Notes under the pieces: generated by a model | Told to the model about the DNA's origin: nothing | The model's input: only the letters and a program-made list of their open reading frames with translations | Database searches by the model: none | Made by a program: the position numbers and the translations under genes | Source: Gammaproteobacteria bacterium | GTDB taxonomy: Bacteria > Pseudomonadota > Gammaproteobacteria > UBA6429 > Thiohalophilaceae | Assembly (NCBI GenBank): GCA_016125505.1 | Contig: WGLP01000002.1 | Location: forward strand, 1,116,001 to 1,180,000 | Reading direction: 5' to 3' | Length of the DNA: 64,000 bases | In this document: piece after piece, positions 55,135-64,000 of the stretch | Layout of the letters: each line of letters starts with the position of its first letter | How positions within the stretch are numbered: position 1 is the first letter of the stretch

Positions 55135-55563
55135 TTAACCGGCCTGGCGCATCTGGTGTTTGGAACGCAGGGTAAAAGGCTTAAGGCCCCTGGGAAGATC
55201 GATAAAGTCACTCAGTAACACGACAACCTTGTCGATATCGCCGGAGGCGATCTTCATCAGCGATTGTACGTTCTTGTCATCTTCCAGCGACTGGTTGAAA
55301 TCGCGCAGGACATAGACACCAAAGTGTTTGCTGGCTTCGATGTGTGCCAACAGTTCGCGTGCGGAAGTCGTGCGTGGGATGGTGATGTGTGAGGCACCGA
55401 TGCGATGCAGGCCTTGATTGACCTGCCAGTGATAAAACGCCTTATTGCTAAAACGGCTGAGTTGGGTGAAGAGCTCGGTTACCCGTTCGGGATCGTAGGT
55501 TTCGATACTGACGATGCGAAAATTCGCATCCAGCATTTGGTCGAGTTGATCCAGGTAATTCAT
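55135..55563 (-). CDS. Stand-alone Ycf46-type N-terminal domain
   Basis: This 142-residue protein resembles only the N-terminal non-ATPase domain of Ycf46-type AAA+ proteins: FRIVSIETYDPERVTELFTQ, FYHWQVNQGL, LLAHIEASKHFGVYVLRDFN and VVVLLSDFIDLPRGLKPFTL. The AAA+ module that normally follows is absent, and the frame ends soon after. It may be a natural single-domain protein or a remnant; the sequence before the stop shows no decay. Function unknown. Confidence 0.55.
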   Translation of the reverse strand: MNYLDQLDQMLDANFRIVSIETYDPERVTELFTQLSRFSNKAFYHWQVNQGLHRIGASHITIPRTTSARELLAHIEASKHFGVYVLRDFNQSLEDDKNVQSLMKIASGDIDKVVVLLSDFIDLPRGLKPFTLRSKHQMRQAG

Positions 55564-55682
55564 CGTTTTGGCGCCTCGGTAAATTACATTACCTATAATA
55601 CTTGTAACGTATTCTACTCCGAAATCCTGAAGCGCTCATCCAGATCTGTGAAATATTTCAAAAATTCACAAATTTTAGGCGG

Positions 55683-56630
55683 TTACGACTGGCGACCCTG
55701 TTTTTCGGCGCTACTGTGGACTTGATTCCGCCCTGCCTTTTTTGCCTGGTACAGTGCTGTATCGGCCTTATTAAACAGGCGGTTAGCGCTATCCCGGCGA
55801 CCCAGACTGGCCACACCGATGCTGACGGTAACATCGATCTCCTTGTTATTGTAGACAAAGGGGTAGGCAGCGACTGCCGCACGCAGGCGTTCGCCCATCT
55901 GCCGGGCACCATCCAGGTCGGTTCCGGATAAGACCAGCGCGAATTCCTCGCCACCGTAGCGGAACAGCATATCGCTGGCGCGCATGGTTTCTTTCATGCA
56001 GGCGGTCAGCGATTTGAGCACGGCGTCGCCGGCACTGTGGCCCAGGGTGTCGTTAATCAGTTTGAAGTGATCGACGTCCACGACCATCAGGGAAAGGGGA
56101 TGGTCATGGCGATGAGCCAATTCCAGCTCCCGTTCCAGGCAGCGATCCATCGCCGCGCGGTTATTGGCGCCGGTCAGGCTATCGAGTTGGGCAGCCTGTA
56201 CCGCCTTTTGATACAGAATGGCATTACGCAAAGGGTATACAAGGTGATAAATGGAGTTTTCAAATTGTTCCATTTCGCCTTCGCTGAAGCGTTTATTGCG
56301 GGTGAATTTCATTTCACCTAAGGCATCACCGGCAATACTCAGCCGATAGGCACAACTATGGCGATCGGTCTTGCCAAAGTTAAAGCTGAAATTCAGCGCA
56401 TTGTTCACGTATTCCAGGCCGGTGAACGGAACCGTTTCCTGCACGCTTTCGGAAAAATATTGCAGGACACTCTCCAGCTCCAGGGATGTCTGGAGCAAGC
56501 CGGCCAGTTTCAGCGTGCGCTGTAATTCCGGAATATCAAAGTCCAGCAACTCTTTGCCGGGTGCCGGGTTGGTGCCCGGGGTTTGCGTTTCGTTTCTGTC
56601 GGTAAACGTGTGGATTGCCATTGTTGTCAC
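55683..56630 (-). CDS. Diguanylate cyclase (GGDEF domain)
   Basis: This 315-residue soluble protein has an N-terminal sensor region (about 30-145; SLELESVLQYFSESVQETVP, GAF-like but not certain) and a GGDEF domain (about 150-310). The active site is RYGGEEFALVL, and the inhibitory site RASD lies five residues before it, so product feedback is expected. There is no signal or membrane segment. It makes c-di-GMP, which the PilZ protein could read. Confidence 0.88.
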   Translation of the reverse strand: MTTMAIHTFTDRNETQTPGTNPAPGKELLDFDIPELQRTLKLAGLLQTSLELESVLQYFSESVQETVPFTGLEYVNNALNFSFNFGKTDRHSCAYRLSIAGDALGEMKFTRNKRFSEGEMEQFENSIYHLVYPLRNAILYQKAVQAAQLDSLTGANNRAAMDRCLERELELAHRHDHPLSLMVVDVDHFKLINDTLGHSAGDAVLKSLTACMKETMRASDMLFRYGGEEFALVLSGTDLDGARQMGERLRAAVAAYPFVYNNKEIDVTVSIGVASLGRRDSANRLFNKADTALYQAKKAGRNQVHSSAEKQGRQS

Positions 56631-56756
56631 TCTACGTTAATTACCGCACTGTCATATGCGAAACACATGCCAATCCCAAATTGCTGTATTGAGATTGGCG
56701 CTATCCTTTAAAAACAATAGGTTACGTTTGATGGTTCCAGCTTAGTGGCGTAAACG

Positions 56757-57554
56757 TCAAATATTCGACAGGGAAAAGGCTTGCCGGTCCCAGGTCAGGT
56801 GTTCGCCGCGTATGGCATGATGCTGCCCGTCGATGAGGTAAAGATAGGGAAGCAAACAGTCTTCGGGTGTGGGTAGCGACTCTACTTCCTCACCGGGAAA
56901 GGCCTGCCGGCGCAGCCAGGTCAGTACCGGGCCGGAGTCGAGGGAATTGACGCGAATACTGGTATTGTTTTCCCATTCATCCGCCAGGATCTGCATGAGG
57001 TTGTCCAGCCCTGCCTTGGCGACGGAATAGGTGCCCCAATAGGCGCGGCCATGATTTGCCACAGCATCGGAACTGAAGATGAGCGATGCCGACGGTGCGG
57101 CCTTCAGCAGGGGATAGCAGGCACGGGTAATGAGAAAGGGTGCCGTCAGATTGATCTGCATGACCTGCTGCCAGTTGAGAGGCTCAATCGCCATCATCGG
57201 TGAGTGCTGGCCCAGGATCGCGGCATTCTGTACCAGGCCGTCCAGGTGTTGAAAATTTTCCGCCATGACATCTGCCAGTTGATCGAATGCCGCCGGCTGG
57301 GCCTTTTCGAGATCCAGCGGATAGATGGCCGGTTGGGGATAACCTGCCTGTTCGATCTCATCGTAAACCGCTTCGAGTTTTTTGACTTTACGCCCCAGCA
57401 GGATCACCGTCGCGCCATAGCGGGCGAAACCGATGGCGAGGGCACGTCCGATGCCATCTCCCGCACCGGTGACGAGGATATTGCGGCCTTGTAATAGCTG
57501 CGCATCAGGTTGGTATGTCTGAAGATTAATATTGATCCCGGTGGATTCATTCAT
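56757..57554 (-). CDS. yciK: YciK-family short-chain dehydrogenase
   Basis: This 265-residue SDR has the NAD(P) motif NILVTGAGDGIGRALA, NAAILG, and catalytic Ser/Tyr/Lys in SSDAVANHGRAYWGTYSVAK. The start YQPDAQLLQGRNILVTGAGD is typical of YciK. Substrate not known. It overlaps the hpnE end by four bases, so it is cotranscribed with hpnCDE here. Confidence 0.88.
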   Translation of the reverse strand: MNESTGININLQTYQPDAQLLQGRNILVTGAGDGIGRALAIGFARYGATVILLGRKVKKLEAVYDEIEQAGYPQPAIYPLDLEKAQPAAFDQLADVMAENFQHLDGLVQNAAILGQHSPMMAIEPLNWQQVMQINLTAPFLITRACYPLLKAAPSASLIFSSDAVANHGRAYWGTYSVAKAGLDNLMQILADEWENNTSIRVNSLDSGPVLTWLRRQAFPGEEVESLPTPEDCLLPYLYLIDGQHHAIRGEHLTWDRQAFSLSNI

Positions 57555-58879
57555 GCTTTCGTAACCTCTTGGTGAATCTTGTCAGCTGCGCGTTGACCGC
57601 TGATCACAGCGGATTCGATTGTCGCAGGATAACCTGTATTTGTGTAATCGCCGGCGAGCCAAAGACCTTGTACCGGCGTGCGATTGGTAGGGCGCAGTGT
57701 CTCAATACCCACGCGGCAGTTGAAGGTGGCGCGTTTTTCGCGGATGACCTGGACGGCGTTTGCTGCGGGCCAATGCGGGAACAGTTGCTGTAATTCATCC
57801 TGTACGAGTGCGCCCAGCTCGTCGTTTTCGAGTTGCATGTGTGGGCCGGGTCCGCTGATGACGGCGGCAATCAAACCGGGCTGGCCGGTCACTCGACGAT
57901 CGACGATCCATTGACTGGTCGTACCCAGCAATCCCTGGATCGGACGATCGGTCTGGACGCTGGGGGGATACTGTAGATATATAGTGCAAATGGGATGGTA
58001 GTCGTAGCCACTCATATTGTAGGCAATGTCATGCAGCGCCGAATGCGGTTTCAGAAGCGGCTGACAGGCATGAGGGGGGATGGCCAGCACAACCTGAGCG
58101 GCATCGTATCGATTATCGTCACATTTGATGCCGCGGACATGGCGTTTTTCGATCAGGAGTTCGGTGACACGCTGACTCAGATGGACGAAGCCGCCGTGTT
58201 GCTCAATATAATCAAAGGCAGGGTCAGGTAATAATCTGCCAAGATCGACTCGGGGAATAATCATGTCCGCGTCCCGATGCGAACGGCAGAAACTGTCATG
58301 CAGAACGCGAATAAATACATCAGAAGAGGCTTCTTCTATTGGCGTATTCAGGGATGCCAGACATATTGGCTCCCAGAGGGCGCGGATGACGTTGTCGGTC
58401 TGATTGTAACGGGACAGCAATTGCGCAACGCTGATGTCTTCTTCCGTAGAGATGGCATTGCCGAAAAGCCGCAGGCCTAACAAAAAGGCGGACCATCGGT
58501 CCCGGATGCTGAAACCCTTGCTACCCAACAGACCAAACAATAAATTCAGCGGGCTGAATAAATGCGGCATGCGAAACTGAAAATGGTGATCGTGCGCGCG
58601 CAGTAAATATAAATCGAGCATTTCGCGCTGAAGTGTTTTTTCAAGTGGTATATTCAGCTGTTTCAGCAGCGCCAGTGTCTGGTGATAGGCGCCGAGCATG
58701 ACGTGTTGACCATTGTCGACGCCCTGATCGTCGAATGCGACTCGTCGTGCGCGGCCACCCAATTGCCGCGCGGATTCGAGCAGGGTGACGGCGTGTCCAC
58801 GTGCGGTCAATTGCACGGCACAGGCAAGACCCGCCCAACCGCCGCCGACGACAATGATGGCATTTTCCCCGTCAGACAT
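57551..58879 (-). CDS. hpnE: Hydroxysqualene dehydroxylase HpnE
   Basis: This 442-residue FAD amine-oxidase-fold enzyme has IIVVGGGWAGLACAVQLTAR, ESARQLGGRARRV, DNGQHVMLGAYHQTL and the C-terminal GLWLAGDYTNTGYPATIESA. It reduces hydroxysqualene to squalene, the third step of the HpnCDE route. It overlaps hpnD by eight bases. Confidence 0.93.
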   Translation of the reverse strand: MSDGENAIIVVGGGWAGLACAVQLTARGHAVTLLESARQLGGRARRVAFDDQGVDNGQHVMLGAYHQTLALLKQLNIPLEKTLQREMLDLYLLRAHDHHFQFRMPHLFSPLNLLFGLLGSKGFSIRDRWSAFLLGLRLFGNAISTEEDISVAQLLSRYNQTDNVIRALWEPICLASLNTPIEEASSDVFIRVLHDSFCRSHRDADMIIPRVDLGRLLPDPAFDYIEQHGGFVHLSQRVTELLIEKRHVRGIKCDDNRYDAAQVVLAIPPHACQPLLKPHSALHDIAYNMSGYDYHPICTIYLQYPPSVQTDRPIQGLLGTTSQWIVDRRVTGQPGLIAAVISGPGPHMQLENDELGALVQDELQQLFPHWPAANAVQVIREKRATFNCRVGIETLRPTNRTPVQGLWLAGDYTNTGYPATIESAVISGQRAADKIHQEVTKA

Positions 58880-59747
58880 GGTGTGTCCGGCGCTGTAATT
58901 TGCGATGTAGTCGATCTTCGCTGCGACGGGTGCGCCAGGCGATCCAGAGCTTGCGAAGCGGCGTCAGGGCAATACGGTGTTCGAGCACCTTGCGGCCATC
59001 GCGTTCAATCTCTGTGAGCAGACGTTGATAGATTGCCGCCATGATAATACCGGCGCGTTGACTATGCCGATCAGCATCGGGTAACAAGGCCATCGCTCGT
59101 TCGTAATACTCGGAGGCCCGTTTGATTTGAAATCGCATCATGCGATCGAACCCATCGGTGTGTCGGCGTTGGCGGATATCGGTTTCGGTTACACCGAACT
59201 CTGCCATTTCGTGCTGGGGGAGATAAAAGCGGTCATGCCGGCTGTCTTCGTAGATATCCCGAATGATATTGGTCAGTTGAAAAGCGACACCAAGGTTATG
59301 CGCATATTTGAGGGTTTGCCGATCCTCGTAGCCAAAAATTTCGGCGGAGAGTAGCCCGACAACCCCGGCGACACGATGGCAATATAACGCAAGGTCCTTG
59401 AAATCCTGATAACGGTTTGCGTGCAGATCCATTTCCATACCGTCCAGGATCTCGAGGAAATATTCCTGGGCCAGGGCGAATCGGGAAATGTGTTTGGCAA
59501 GCGCGTGGGTGACCGGATGTTGCGGCTCACCTGCAAATAAGCGCGAGATCTCTTCGCGCCACCAGTCAAGCTTGACCTGTTTGATATGTGCTTCGCCACG
59601 ACTGTCCACGATATCATCGACTTCGCGGCAGAAGGCATACAGTGCGGTGATGGCATCACGTTTGTCAACGGGCAGACTCAGGAAACTGTAATAAAAATTC
59701 GAGCCGCTCTGTACGGTCTTTTGTTGGCAATATTCCTGGGGCGTCAT
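58872..59747 (-). CDS. hpnD: Presqualene diphosphate synthase HpnD
   Basis: This 291-residue squalene/phytoene synthase family enzyme joins two farnesyl diphosphates to presqualene diphosphate. Aspartate motifs are CREVDDIVD and NIIRDIYEDSRHDRFYLPQ. Start MTPQEYCQQK is typical. It lies 37 bases after hpnC. Confidence 0.93.
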   Translation of the reverse strand: MTPQEYCQQKTVQSGSNFYYSFLSLPVDKRDAITALYAFCREVDDIVDSRGEAHIKQVKLDWWREEISRLFAGEPQHPVTHALAKHISRFALAQEYFLEILDGMEMDLHANRYQDFKDLALYCHRVAGVVGLLSAEIFGYEDRQTLKYAHNLGVAFQLTNIIRDIYEDSRHDRFYLPQHEMAEFGVTETDIRQRRHTDGFDRMMRFQIKRASEYYERAMALLPDADRHSQRAGIIMAAIYQRLLTEIERDGRKVLEHRIALTPLRKLWIAWRTRRSEDRLHRKLQRRTHHV

Positions 59748-59784
59748 GGTTTAGGGTGGCTTTCGGGGCTTGGCGCGTAGTCTA

Positions 59785-60654
59785 TCATGTCGGCTTTACT
59801 GTCTGAAATAACAGACTGCGTACGGTGATCACGGCGATATCACGCGAATGCAGCGTTGGACGTGTGTACACATCGCTTCGTGCAGACAGTTTACTGTGTA
59901 TGCGAAATGCGCTGGCGAGGGTGAGTTTGAGCAAGAGCCGCAGGCGGCCGTGGCAGCGTGCGAGCAGGGGGAGTCCGGCGACCAGCCCGGCGTGGGCACG
60001 TTGTAGCTGAAATTGTACGAGTTTCTGGAGGGCAGGAGTTTGGTGTTGTTGCGCAAGACAGGTTTCGTCGACACCAAATTTCGCCATTTCGTCCTGCGGG
60101 ATGTAAAGACGCCCGCGCTGTTGATAATCGCTTGCCAGGTCCTGAACGAAATTCAGCAATTGCAAGGCTGTGCAGATCTGATTTGAATATTCGGCGTTCG
60201 TTTCATCCCAGCGGTCATGCAGTCGTAATACAAGTTCACCGACGGGATTGGCGGAATTATCACAGTAGGCAGCCAGGGCCGGATAGTCGGGGAAGCGCTG
60301 TCGGTCGATGTCGCTGCGAAAGGCGTCTAACAATTTCTTAAATGGCGTTAACGGTAAACGAAAAGCCTGAATGGTATCCGCCAAGGCAATAAATATCGGG
60401 TCGGCCGATGCCGTGTCCGTCCCAAGATGTGCTAATTGCGCAACAAATGCATCCAACTGTTGATGTCGTGCGGTCTGGGTCATGTCTCCCTCGTCGGCAA
60501 TATCATCCGCACTACGGGCAAAGGCATAGATTGCGGCCGTTGCGCGACGTTGCGGGCGAGCGAGCAGGCGCGACGCTGTGGGAAAATTCTCGTAATGTCG
60601 CCGTGCGATTTGTTCGCAATAGCGGTATGCGTCGTCCAGCGTATCGTCGGTCAT
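59785..60654 (-). CDS. hpnC: Hydroxysqualene synthase HpnC
   Basis: This 289-residue homologue of HpnD turns presqualene diphosphate into hydroxysqualene. Aspartate motifs are ARSADDIADEGD and QDLASDYQQRGRLYIPQDE, and the N-terminal ARRHYENFPTASRLL is the usual HpnC start. It leads the minus-strand operon hpnC-hpnD-hpnE-yciK. Squalene-hopene cyclase is not in the window. Confidence 0.92.
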   Translation of the reverse strand: MTDDTLDDAYRYCEQIARRHYENFPTASRLLARPQRRATAAIYAFARSADDIADEGDMTQTARHQQLDAFVAQLAHLGTDTASADPIFIALADTIQAFRLPLTPFKKLLDAFRSDIDRQRFPDYPALAAYCDNSANPVGELVLRLHDRWDETNAEYSNQICTALQLLNFVQDLASDYQQRGRLYIPQDEMAKFGVDETCLAQQHQTPALQKLVQFQLQRAHAGLVAGLPLLARCHGRLRLLLKLTLASAFRIHSKLSARSDVYTRPTLHSRDIAVITVRSLLFQTVKPT

Positions 60655-60704
60655 GATATTTTGCTAATGTTGCCGTTTCGACATTGTCTATTTCGGAGAA
60701 ACAA

Positions 60705-60926
60705 ATGAAAACCCTCAAAACCTTTATTATCGGCTTGATCATTGGCGCCTTGCTTGGTTTCTGGACCGGCTATAACAAAGGCCGGGGTGCTGGCATTTTC
60801 AGCAATCCCTTCAAGGAGCGCACGGTAACGGAAAAGCTTAAAACCAGTTTCGGTGAAGGCGTGGAAAAGGCCGGGAAGAATATCGAGCAGATGGGCAAGG
60901 ACCTCAAGGATAAAATGGAAAAATAA
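60705..60926 (+). CDS. Small membrane-anchored protein
   Basis: This 73-residue protein starts at ATG 60705 after a GGAG box. It has one N-terminal glycine-rich helix (FIIGLIIGALLGFWTGYNKG) followed by an amphipathic basic tail (EKLKTSFGEGVEKAGKNIEQ), recalling YtxH-like proteins. Function unknown. It diverges from hpnC and converges with rmuC. Confidence 0.7.
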   Translation: MKTLKTFIIGLIIGALLGFWTGYNKGRGAGIFSNPFKERTVTEKLKTSFGEGVEKAGKNIEQMGKDLKDKMEK

Positions 60927-60945
60927 ACCGCCACGCTGGTATGCG

Positions 60946-62232
60946 TTAATGGTTTTCCGTTTCCGCATCACCGGTGAGTGCCTCAGCTGTTTTTAGACCG
61001 GTTTCAATCTGCTGAGGCGTCTCCATCTCCTTACCGGGATTGATACCGAGTTCAACGAACTTGCGAGCACTGGGCAAGACGCGAGAGTCGAAGGAACCGA
61101 CTGCGCTGTTGTAGGCCTTGAGGCCGGCGTCGAGGTTGCGACCGAGTTTTTGCAAATGTCCGGAAAAATTATTCAGGCGCTGATACAGTTCTTCGCCGAT
61201 CTTGCGGATCTGCTCTGCATTTTTTGCCAGTTGTTCCTGGCGCCAGCCGTAAGCGACTGCACGCAGCAAGGCAACAAAACTGGTGGGTGTGGCAAGGATG
61301 ACTTGTTTACGTAACGCGTCTTCCAGCAAGGCCCTGTCCTGATCCAGGGCGGCGCTGAGAAACTGATCACCGGGTATGAATAACACCACGAAGTTAGGCG
61401 CATCCTTGAATTGCGACCAGTAGGCCTTACTGCTCAGTTCCTGTACCCGCTGGCGGACGTTGCGCGCATGTCGCTGCAGTTGTTGTGTGCGTGTCGCATC
61501 GTCACCCGCCTCAATGGCGCTGAGATAGGCATCCAGCGGGGTTTTTACGTCGACGACAATTTCACGTTGATCAGGCATGCGGATGATCATGTCCGGACGC
61601 TGGCGACCGGCCTCGGTATCCACATGTTCCTGTTCGAAGAAATCACAGTGTTCGACCATGCCGGCCAGTTCGGCCAGGCGTTTGAGAGTGAGTTCACCCC
61701 ACTGTCCACGCACCTCGGGACGGCGCAGGGCGTTCACCAGTTGCCGGGTTTGATCCTGCAGATCGGTTTGGGCGCGTGCCATGCTTTCCAGATGTGAATT
61801 GAGTGCGCCATAGGACTCTTTGCGATCCTTTTCTATGTTCTGGATCTGTTTCTCGGTTTTATCGAGGGCATCGCGGATGGGTTTGACCAGATTTTCGATG
61901 GCTTTTTCGCGTTGTTCCAGATCTCCCTGGGCCCGCGTCTGGAAATGCCGCAGGTTTTCCGTAGCGAGTTTTAAAAATTCTTCGGTGTTGTGTTTGAGTG
62001 CCTGACTGGAGAGCGCGCTGAAGGTGTGCGCCAGTTGTTCGCGTGCTTCTTGCAGTGCCTGCAGTTTGTCCTGGTGCGCCCGACGTTCCAGTTCCAGGGT
62101 GGTGCGCAATTCTGTGTTCAGGTTGCGCAGGTGCGCGGTCTTGCGCATGAACAATAAGGCGGTAATCAGGGCCCCCAGGCTGAGCCCCAGCAAGCCAAAG
62201 CCAAGATAATACAATTGCGTGTCACTCAGCAT
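60946..62232 (-). CDS. rmuC: DNA recombination protein RmuC
   Basis: This 428-residue protein starts at 62232 (MLSDTQLYYLGFGLLGLSLG); earlier in-frame codons run inside the gph gene. An N-terminal membrane helix is followed by a coiled coil (about 35-145) and the RmuC nuclease-like domain (GQWGELTLKRLAELAGMVEH, DMIIRMPDQREIVVDVKTPL). It is linked to limiting inverted-repeat rearrangements. Its start overlaps the gph end by 11 bases, so the two are coupled. Confidence 0.92.
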   Translation of the reverse strand: MLSDTQLYYLGFGLLGLSLGALITALLFMRKTAHLRNLNTELRTTLELERRAHQDKLQALQEAREQLAHTFSALSSQALKHNTEEFLKLATENLRHFQTRAQGDLEQREKAIENLVKPIRDALDKTEKQIQNIEKDRKESYGALNSHLESMARAQTDLQDQTRQLVNALRRPEVRGQWGELTLKRLAELAGMVEHCDFFEQEHVDTEAGRQRPDMIIRMPDQREIVVDVKTPLDAYLSAIEAGDDATRTQQLQRHARNVRQRVQELSSKAYWSQFKDAPNFVVLFIPGDQFLSAALDQDRALLEDALRKQVILATPTSFVALLRAVAYGWRQEQLAKNAEQIRKIGEELYQRLNNFSGHLQKLGRNLDAGLKAYNSAVGSFDSRVLPSARKFVELGINPGKEMETPQQIETGLKTAEALTGDAETENH

Positions 62233-62926
62233 AACGTGTGTTTTGTAATTGCAGTTCGTTGTAAGCGTGGATCCATGGATAGATCGCTTCCGGATGTTCG
62301 ATATAACTATCGGCCTGCCACTGCTGTGGCGTGTCTTCCGCACGGATGTAGCCATAGAGTGCGGCCATGGTTTGCATGCCGGCGCGTTTGCCCGCGACGA
62401 TATCCCGTTCGGCGTCACCGATATACAGACATGCCGCCGGATCGCAACCGCATATCGCACTGGCGTGCACGAGCGGTGCCGGATCGGGTTTACGCTGCGG
62501 CAGGGTGTCGCCGCTGACCACGCTGCAAGGCGCAAATGGCAGGGCCAGTGAAGCCAGTAAAGGCGTGGTCAGCCAGCCCGGTTTATTGGTGACAATTCCC
62601 CATTGCAGTTTGTCGCGCTGCAGAGCGTGCAGCAACTCCAGGATACCCGGAAACAATTGCGTGTGTCTGGCGATATCCGCCTGATAGTAATCGAGGAGTT
62701 GCCGGCGCAGGGCTTCAAAGCTGGAATCGCTGTCTTTGATGCCGAAGCCGAGTTCGATCAAGGCACGGCCACCGTGAGATACCACCGGGCGGATCTTTTC
62801 GAAGGGCAGGGGGGCACGATGATTTGCTGCAAGCGTGCGGTTGAGGGCGTCGGCCAAATCCGGTGCCGTATCGGCGAACGTGCCATCGAGATCGAATAAC
62901 ACGGTTTTTATGGGCGGGTTGCGCAC
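62222..62926 (-). CDS. HAD phosphatase, Gph/MupP-like
   Basis: This 234-residue HAD hydrolase has FDLDGTFADTAPDLADALN, GIVTNKPGWLTTPLL, KPDPAPLVHAS and YIGDAERDIVAGKRAGM. The motif set allows phosphoglycolate phosphatase (Gph), but a gene in this position beside ubiG is MupP (MurNAc-6-phosphate phosphatase) in Pseudomonas. The sequence does not settle which. It is coupled to rmuC. Confidence 0.85.
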   Translation of the reverse strand: MRNPPIKTVLFDLDGTFADTAPDLADALNRTLAANHRAPLPFEKIRPVVSHGGRALIELGFGIKDSDSSFEALRRQLLDYYQADIARHTQLFPGILELLHALQRDKLQWGIVTNKPGWLTTPLLASLALPFAPCSVVSGDTLPQRKPDPAPLVHASAICGCDPAACLYIGDAERDIVAGKRAGMQTMAALYGYIRAEDTPQQWQADSYIEHPEAIYPWIHAYNELQLQNTRYAE

Positions 62927-62935
62927 GCGGGTGAG

Positions 62936-63184
62936 TTAAAGCAGTTTAATCAGGATAAACGCGGCAACGCCGAACACGGCGAAGATCGTAAAGGCCATTG
63001 TCAGTTTTTGTACCTGAAACGTCTTTTGCTGCAACTCAACCAATTGTTTGTTGAGCTGATCCGTCTCGGCCAGTTGTTTGGCGTATAACTCCAGGTGTTT
63101 GCGTGTGGTGTTCAACAGTACCTGAATGTTGACGCGAATCTCGTCCAGTGCCTCTTTGTTTAGCTGATTGTCTTGTCCGTTCAT
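62936..63184 (-). CDS. Small coiled-coil tail-anchored protein
   Basis: This 82-residue protein starts at ATG 63184 (MNGQDNQLNKEALDEIRVNI), after GAGGA. It is a long amphipathic helix rich in Gln and Leu (ELYAKQLAETDQLNKQLVEL) ending in one hydrophobic helix (LTMAFTIFAVFGVAAFILIK). It looks like a tail-anchored membrane coiled coil. No family recognised. It lies between ubiG (four-base gap) and the phosphatase gene. Confidence 0.7.
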   Translation of the reverse strand: MNGQDNQLNKEALDEIRVNIQVLLNTTRKHLELYAKQLAETDQLNKQLVELQQKTFQVQKLTMAFTIFAVFGVAAFILIKLL

Positions 63185-63188
63185 GTCC

Positions 63189-63902
63189 TCAATCCGCATC
63201 GTGTTGACAGTGAACCAGATAATTGACGTCGACATCGTAACCGAGACTATAGCGCTGAGTGAGCGGGTTATAGCTCATGCCGGTGAGCTCGCGCATTTCC
63301 AGACCGGCGTTTCGTATCCACTCCGCCAATTCCGATGGCTTGATGAATTTGTTGTATTCGTGCGTCCCTTTGGGTAACAGACGCAGCAGGTATTCGGCGC
63401 CGACAATCGCAAACAGAAACGATTTGGGATTGCGGTTGATCGTGGAGAAAAAGACATGCCCGCCGGGTTTTACCAGTTGCGCGCAGGCCTGGATCACCGA
63501 GCCCGGGTCAGGAACGTGTTCGAGCATTTCCAGGCAGGTGACAACATCAAATTGTCCGGGATATTGGGCGGCAAAGGTTTCCGCCGTGCTTTGCTGGTAA
63601 TCCACCTGTACATTGGATTCGTGCTGGTGCAGACGGGCGACGGCCAGTGGCGCCTCACCCATATCTATCCCGGTGACCTGCGCCCCGCGCAGGGCCATGC
63701 TTTCGGACAAAATGCCACCGCCACAACCGACATCAAGTACCCTTTTACCTTGCAGGCCGGCACGGCGATCGATGTAATCCAGACGCAAGGGGTTGATTTC
63801 ATGCAGCGGTTTGAATTCACTGTGTGGATCCCACCAGCGCGCGGCGAGCGCCTCGAACTTGTTGATTTCGCCGTAATCGACGTTGTGATGTGTCGCAGTC
63901 AT
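63189..63902 (-). CDS. ubiG: Ubiquinone biosynthesis O-methyltransferase UbiG
   Basis: This 237-residue SAM methyltransferase performs both O-methylations in ubiquinone synthesis. It has [32 protein letters not shown], the SAM loop [16 protein letters not shown] and [15 protein letters not shown], all typical of UbiG. It heads a minus-strand run ubiG-small protein-phosphatase-rmuC. Confidence 0.96.
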   Translation of the reverse strand: MTATHHNVDYGEINKFEALAARWWDPHSEFKPLHEINPLRLDYIDRRAGLQGKRVLDVGCGGGILSESMALRGAQVTGIDMGEAPLAVARLHQHESNVQVDYQQSTAETFAAQYPGQFDVVTCLEMLEHVPDPGSVIQACAQLVKPGGHVFFSTINRNPKSFLFAIVGAEYLLRLLPKGTHEYNKFIKPSELAEWIRNAGLEMRELTGMSYNPLTQRYSLGYDVDVNYLVHCQHDAD

Positions 63903-63957
63903 GGCACAAGCATAGCGAATTCTGGCGCGCAGGATAAGACCCGCCCGCTTACAAAGG

Positions 63958-64000
63958 TTACGGACGTAAGCGTGTTTGCCAGGTCTGCGCGGTCTTTTCC
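63958..64000 (-). CDS. C-terminal tail of a further minus-strand gene (partial)
   Basis: The frame entering from the window edge reads [13 protein letters not shown] and stops at 63958, 55 bases before ubiG. The place and tail fit the TRZ/ATZ-family amidohydrolase often found upstream of ubiG, but 13 residues cannot prove it. Confidence 0.3.
   Translation of the reverse strand, partial: EKTAQTWQTRLRP

Overview
The window is gammaproteobacterial chromosome. This rests on a complete arnBCADTEF lipid A modification operon, an smc-zipA-ligA run, scpA-scpB-rluB, yciB/yciI/yciO/yciK homologues, ubiG and a DksA with the DxxDxA tip. hpnCDE (hopanoid precursors), a CbbY-type phosphatase and a cyanobacterial-type D-ribulokinase fit an autotroph such as a sulfur oxidiser; that lifestyle is an inference and no energy-metabolism genes lie in the window.

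Layout. 0-4.6 kb: partial DUF815 ATPase, then a membrane GGDEF/EAL/PAS sensor whose end overlaps a PhnD-like binding protein. 4.6-12.7 kb (minus): the arn operon in the enterobacterial order, with a WbuC-type cupin at its end. 13-16.1 kb: a secreted FmdE-like protein, a small exported protein, a DUF4375 protein, a peroxiredoxin and a GNAT gene broken by an internal deletion. 16.1-17.7 kb: an IS3-family remnant and an intact IS3 element end to end. 17.7-21.4 kb: a chromosomal integron, with an unusually long intI (plus strand), a candidate attI with direct repeats, and four AT-rich minus-strand cassettes (lipoprotein, 67-aa protein, HEPN-motif protein, ankyrin protein). Three attC sites are intact; the fourth is cut by the IS3 element. 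21.5-31.1 kb: acetate metabolism (acs, SSS symporter plus DUF4212 subunit) with two cNMP/CBS/DUF294 proteins and a DnaQ-like exonuclease. 31.2-40 kb: PilZ protein, gluQ, nitroreductase, DUF3579, a dksA with a histone-H1-like tail, CbbY phosphatase, aminotransferase, a repeat-rich gap, cysZ, ribulokinase and queF. 40-54.3 kb: smc, zipA, ligA, a PpiC isomerase, yciI, yciB, rnm, yciO, trpS, scpA, scpB, rluB. 54.3-64 kb: an EndoIII-like glycosylase, a lone Ycf46-type N-terminal domain, a diguanylate cyclase, yciK, hpnEDC, a small membrane protein, rmuC, a gph/mupP-like phosphatase, ubiG and the tail of one more gene.

The least ordinary part is the integron. Its integrase carries the IntI-specific insertion and an extra N-terminal region of about 150 residues. 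Its attC sites fold with unpaired single bases as known attC sites do, differ from one another in core and stem, and supply the end of one cassette ORF and the only ATG of the same ORF. Other items worth attention are the DksA/H1 fusion, the periplasmic FmdE-like protein, the doubled DUF294 proteins around acetate genes, and four palindromic intergenic repeats. No tRNA, rRNA or CRISPR array was seen.
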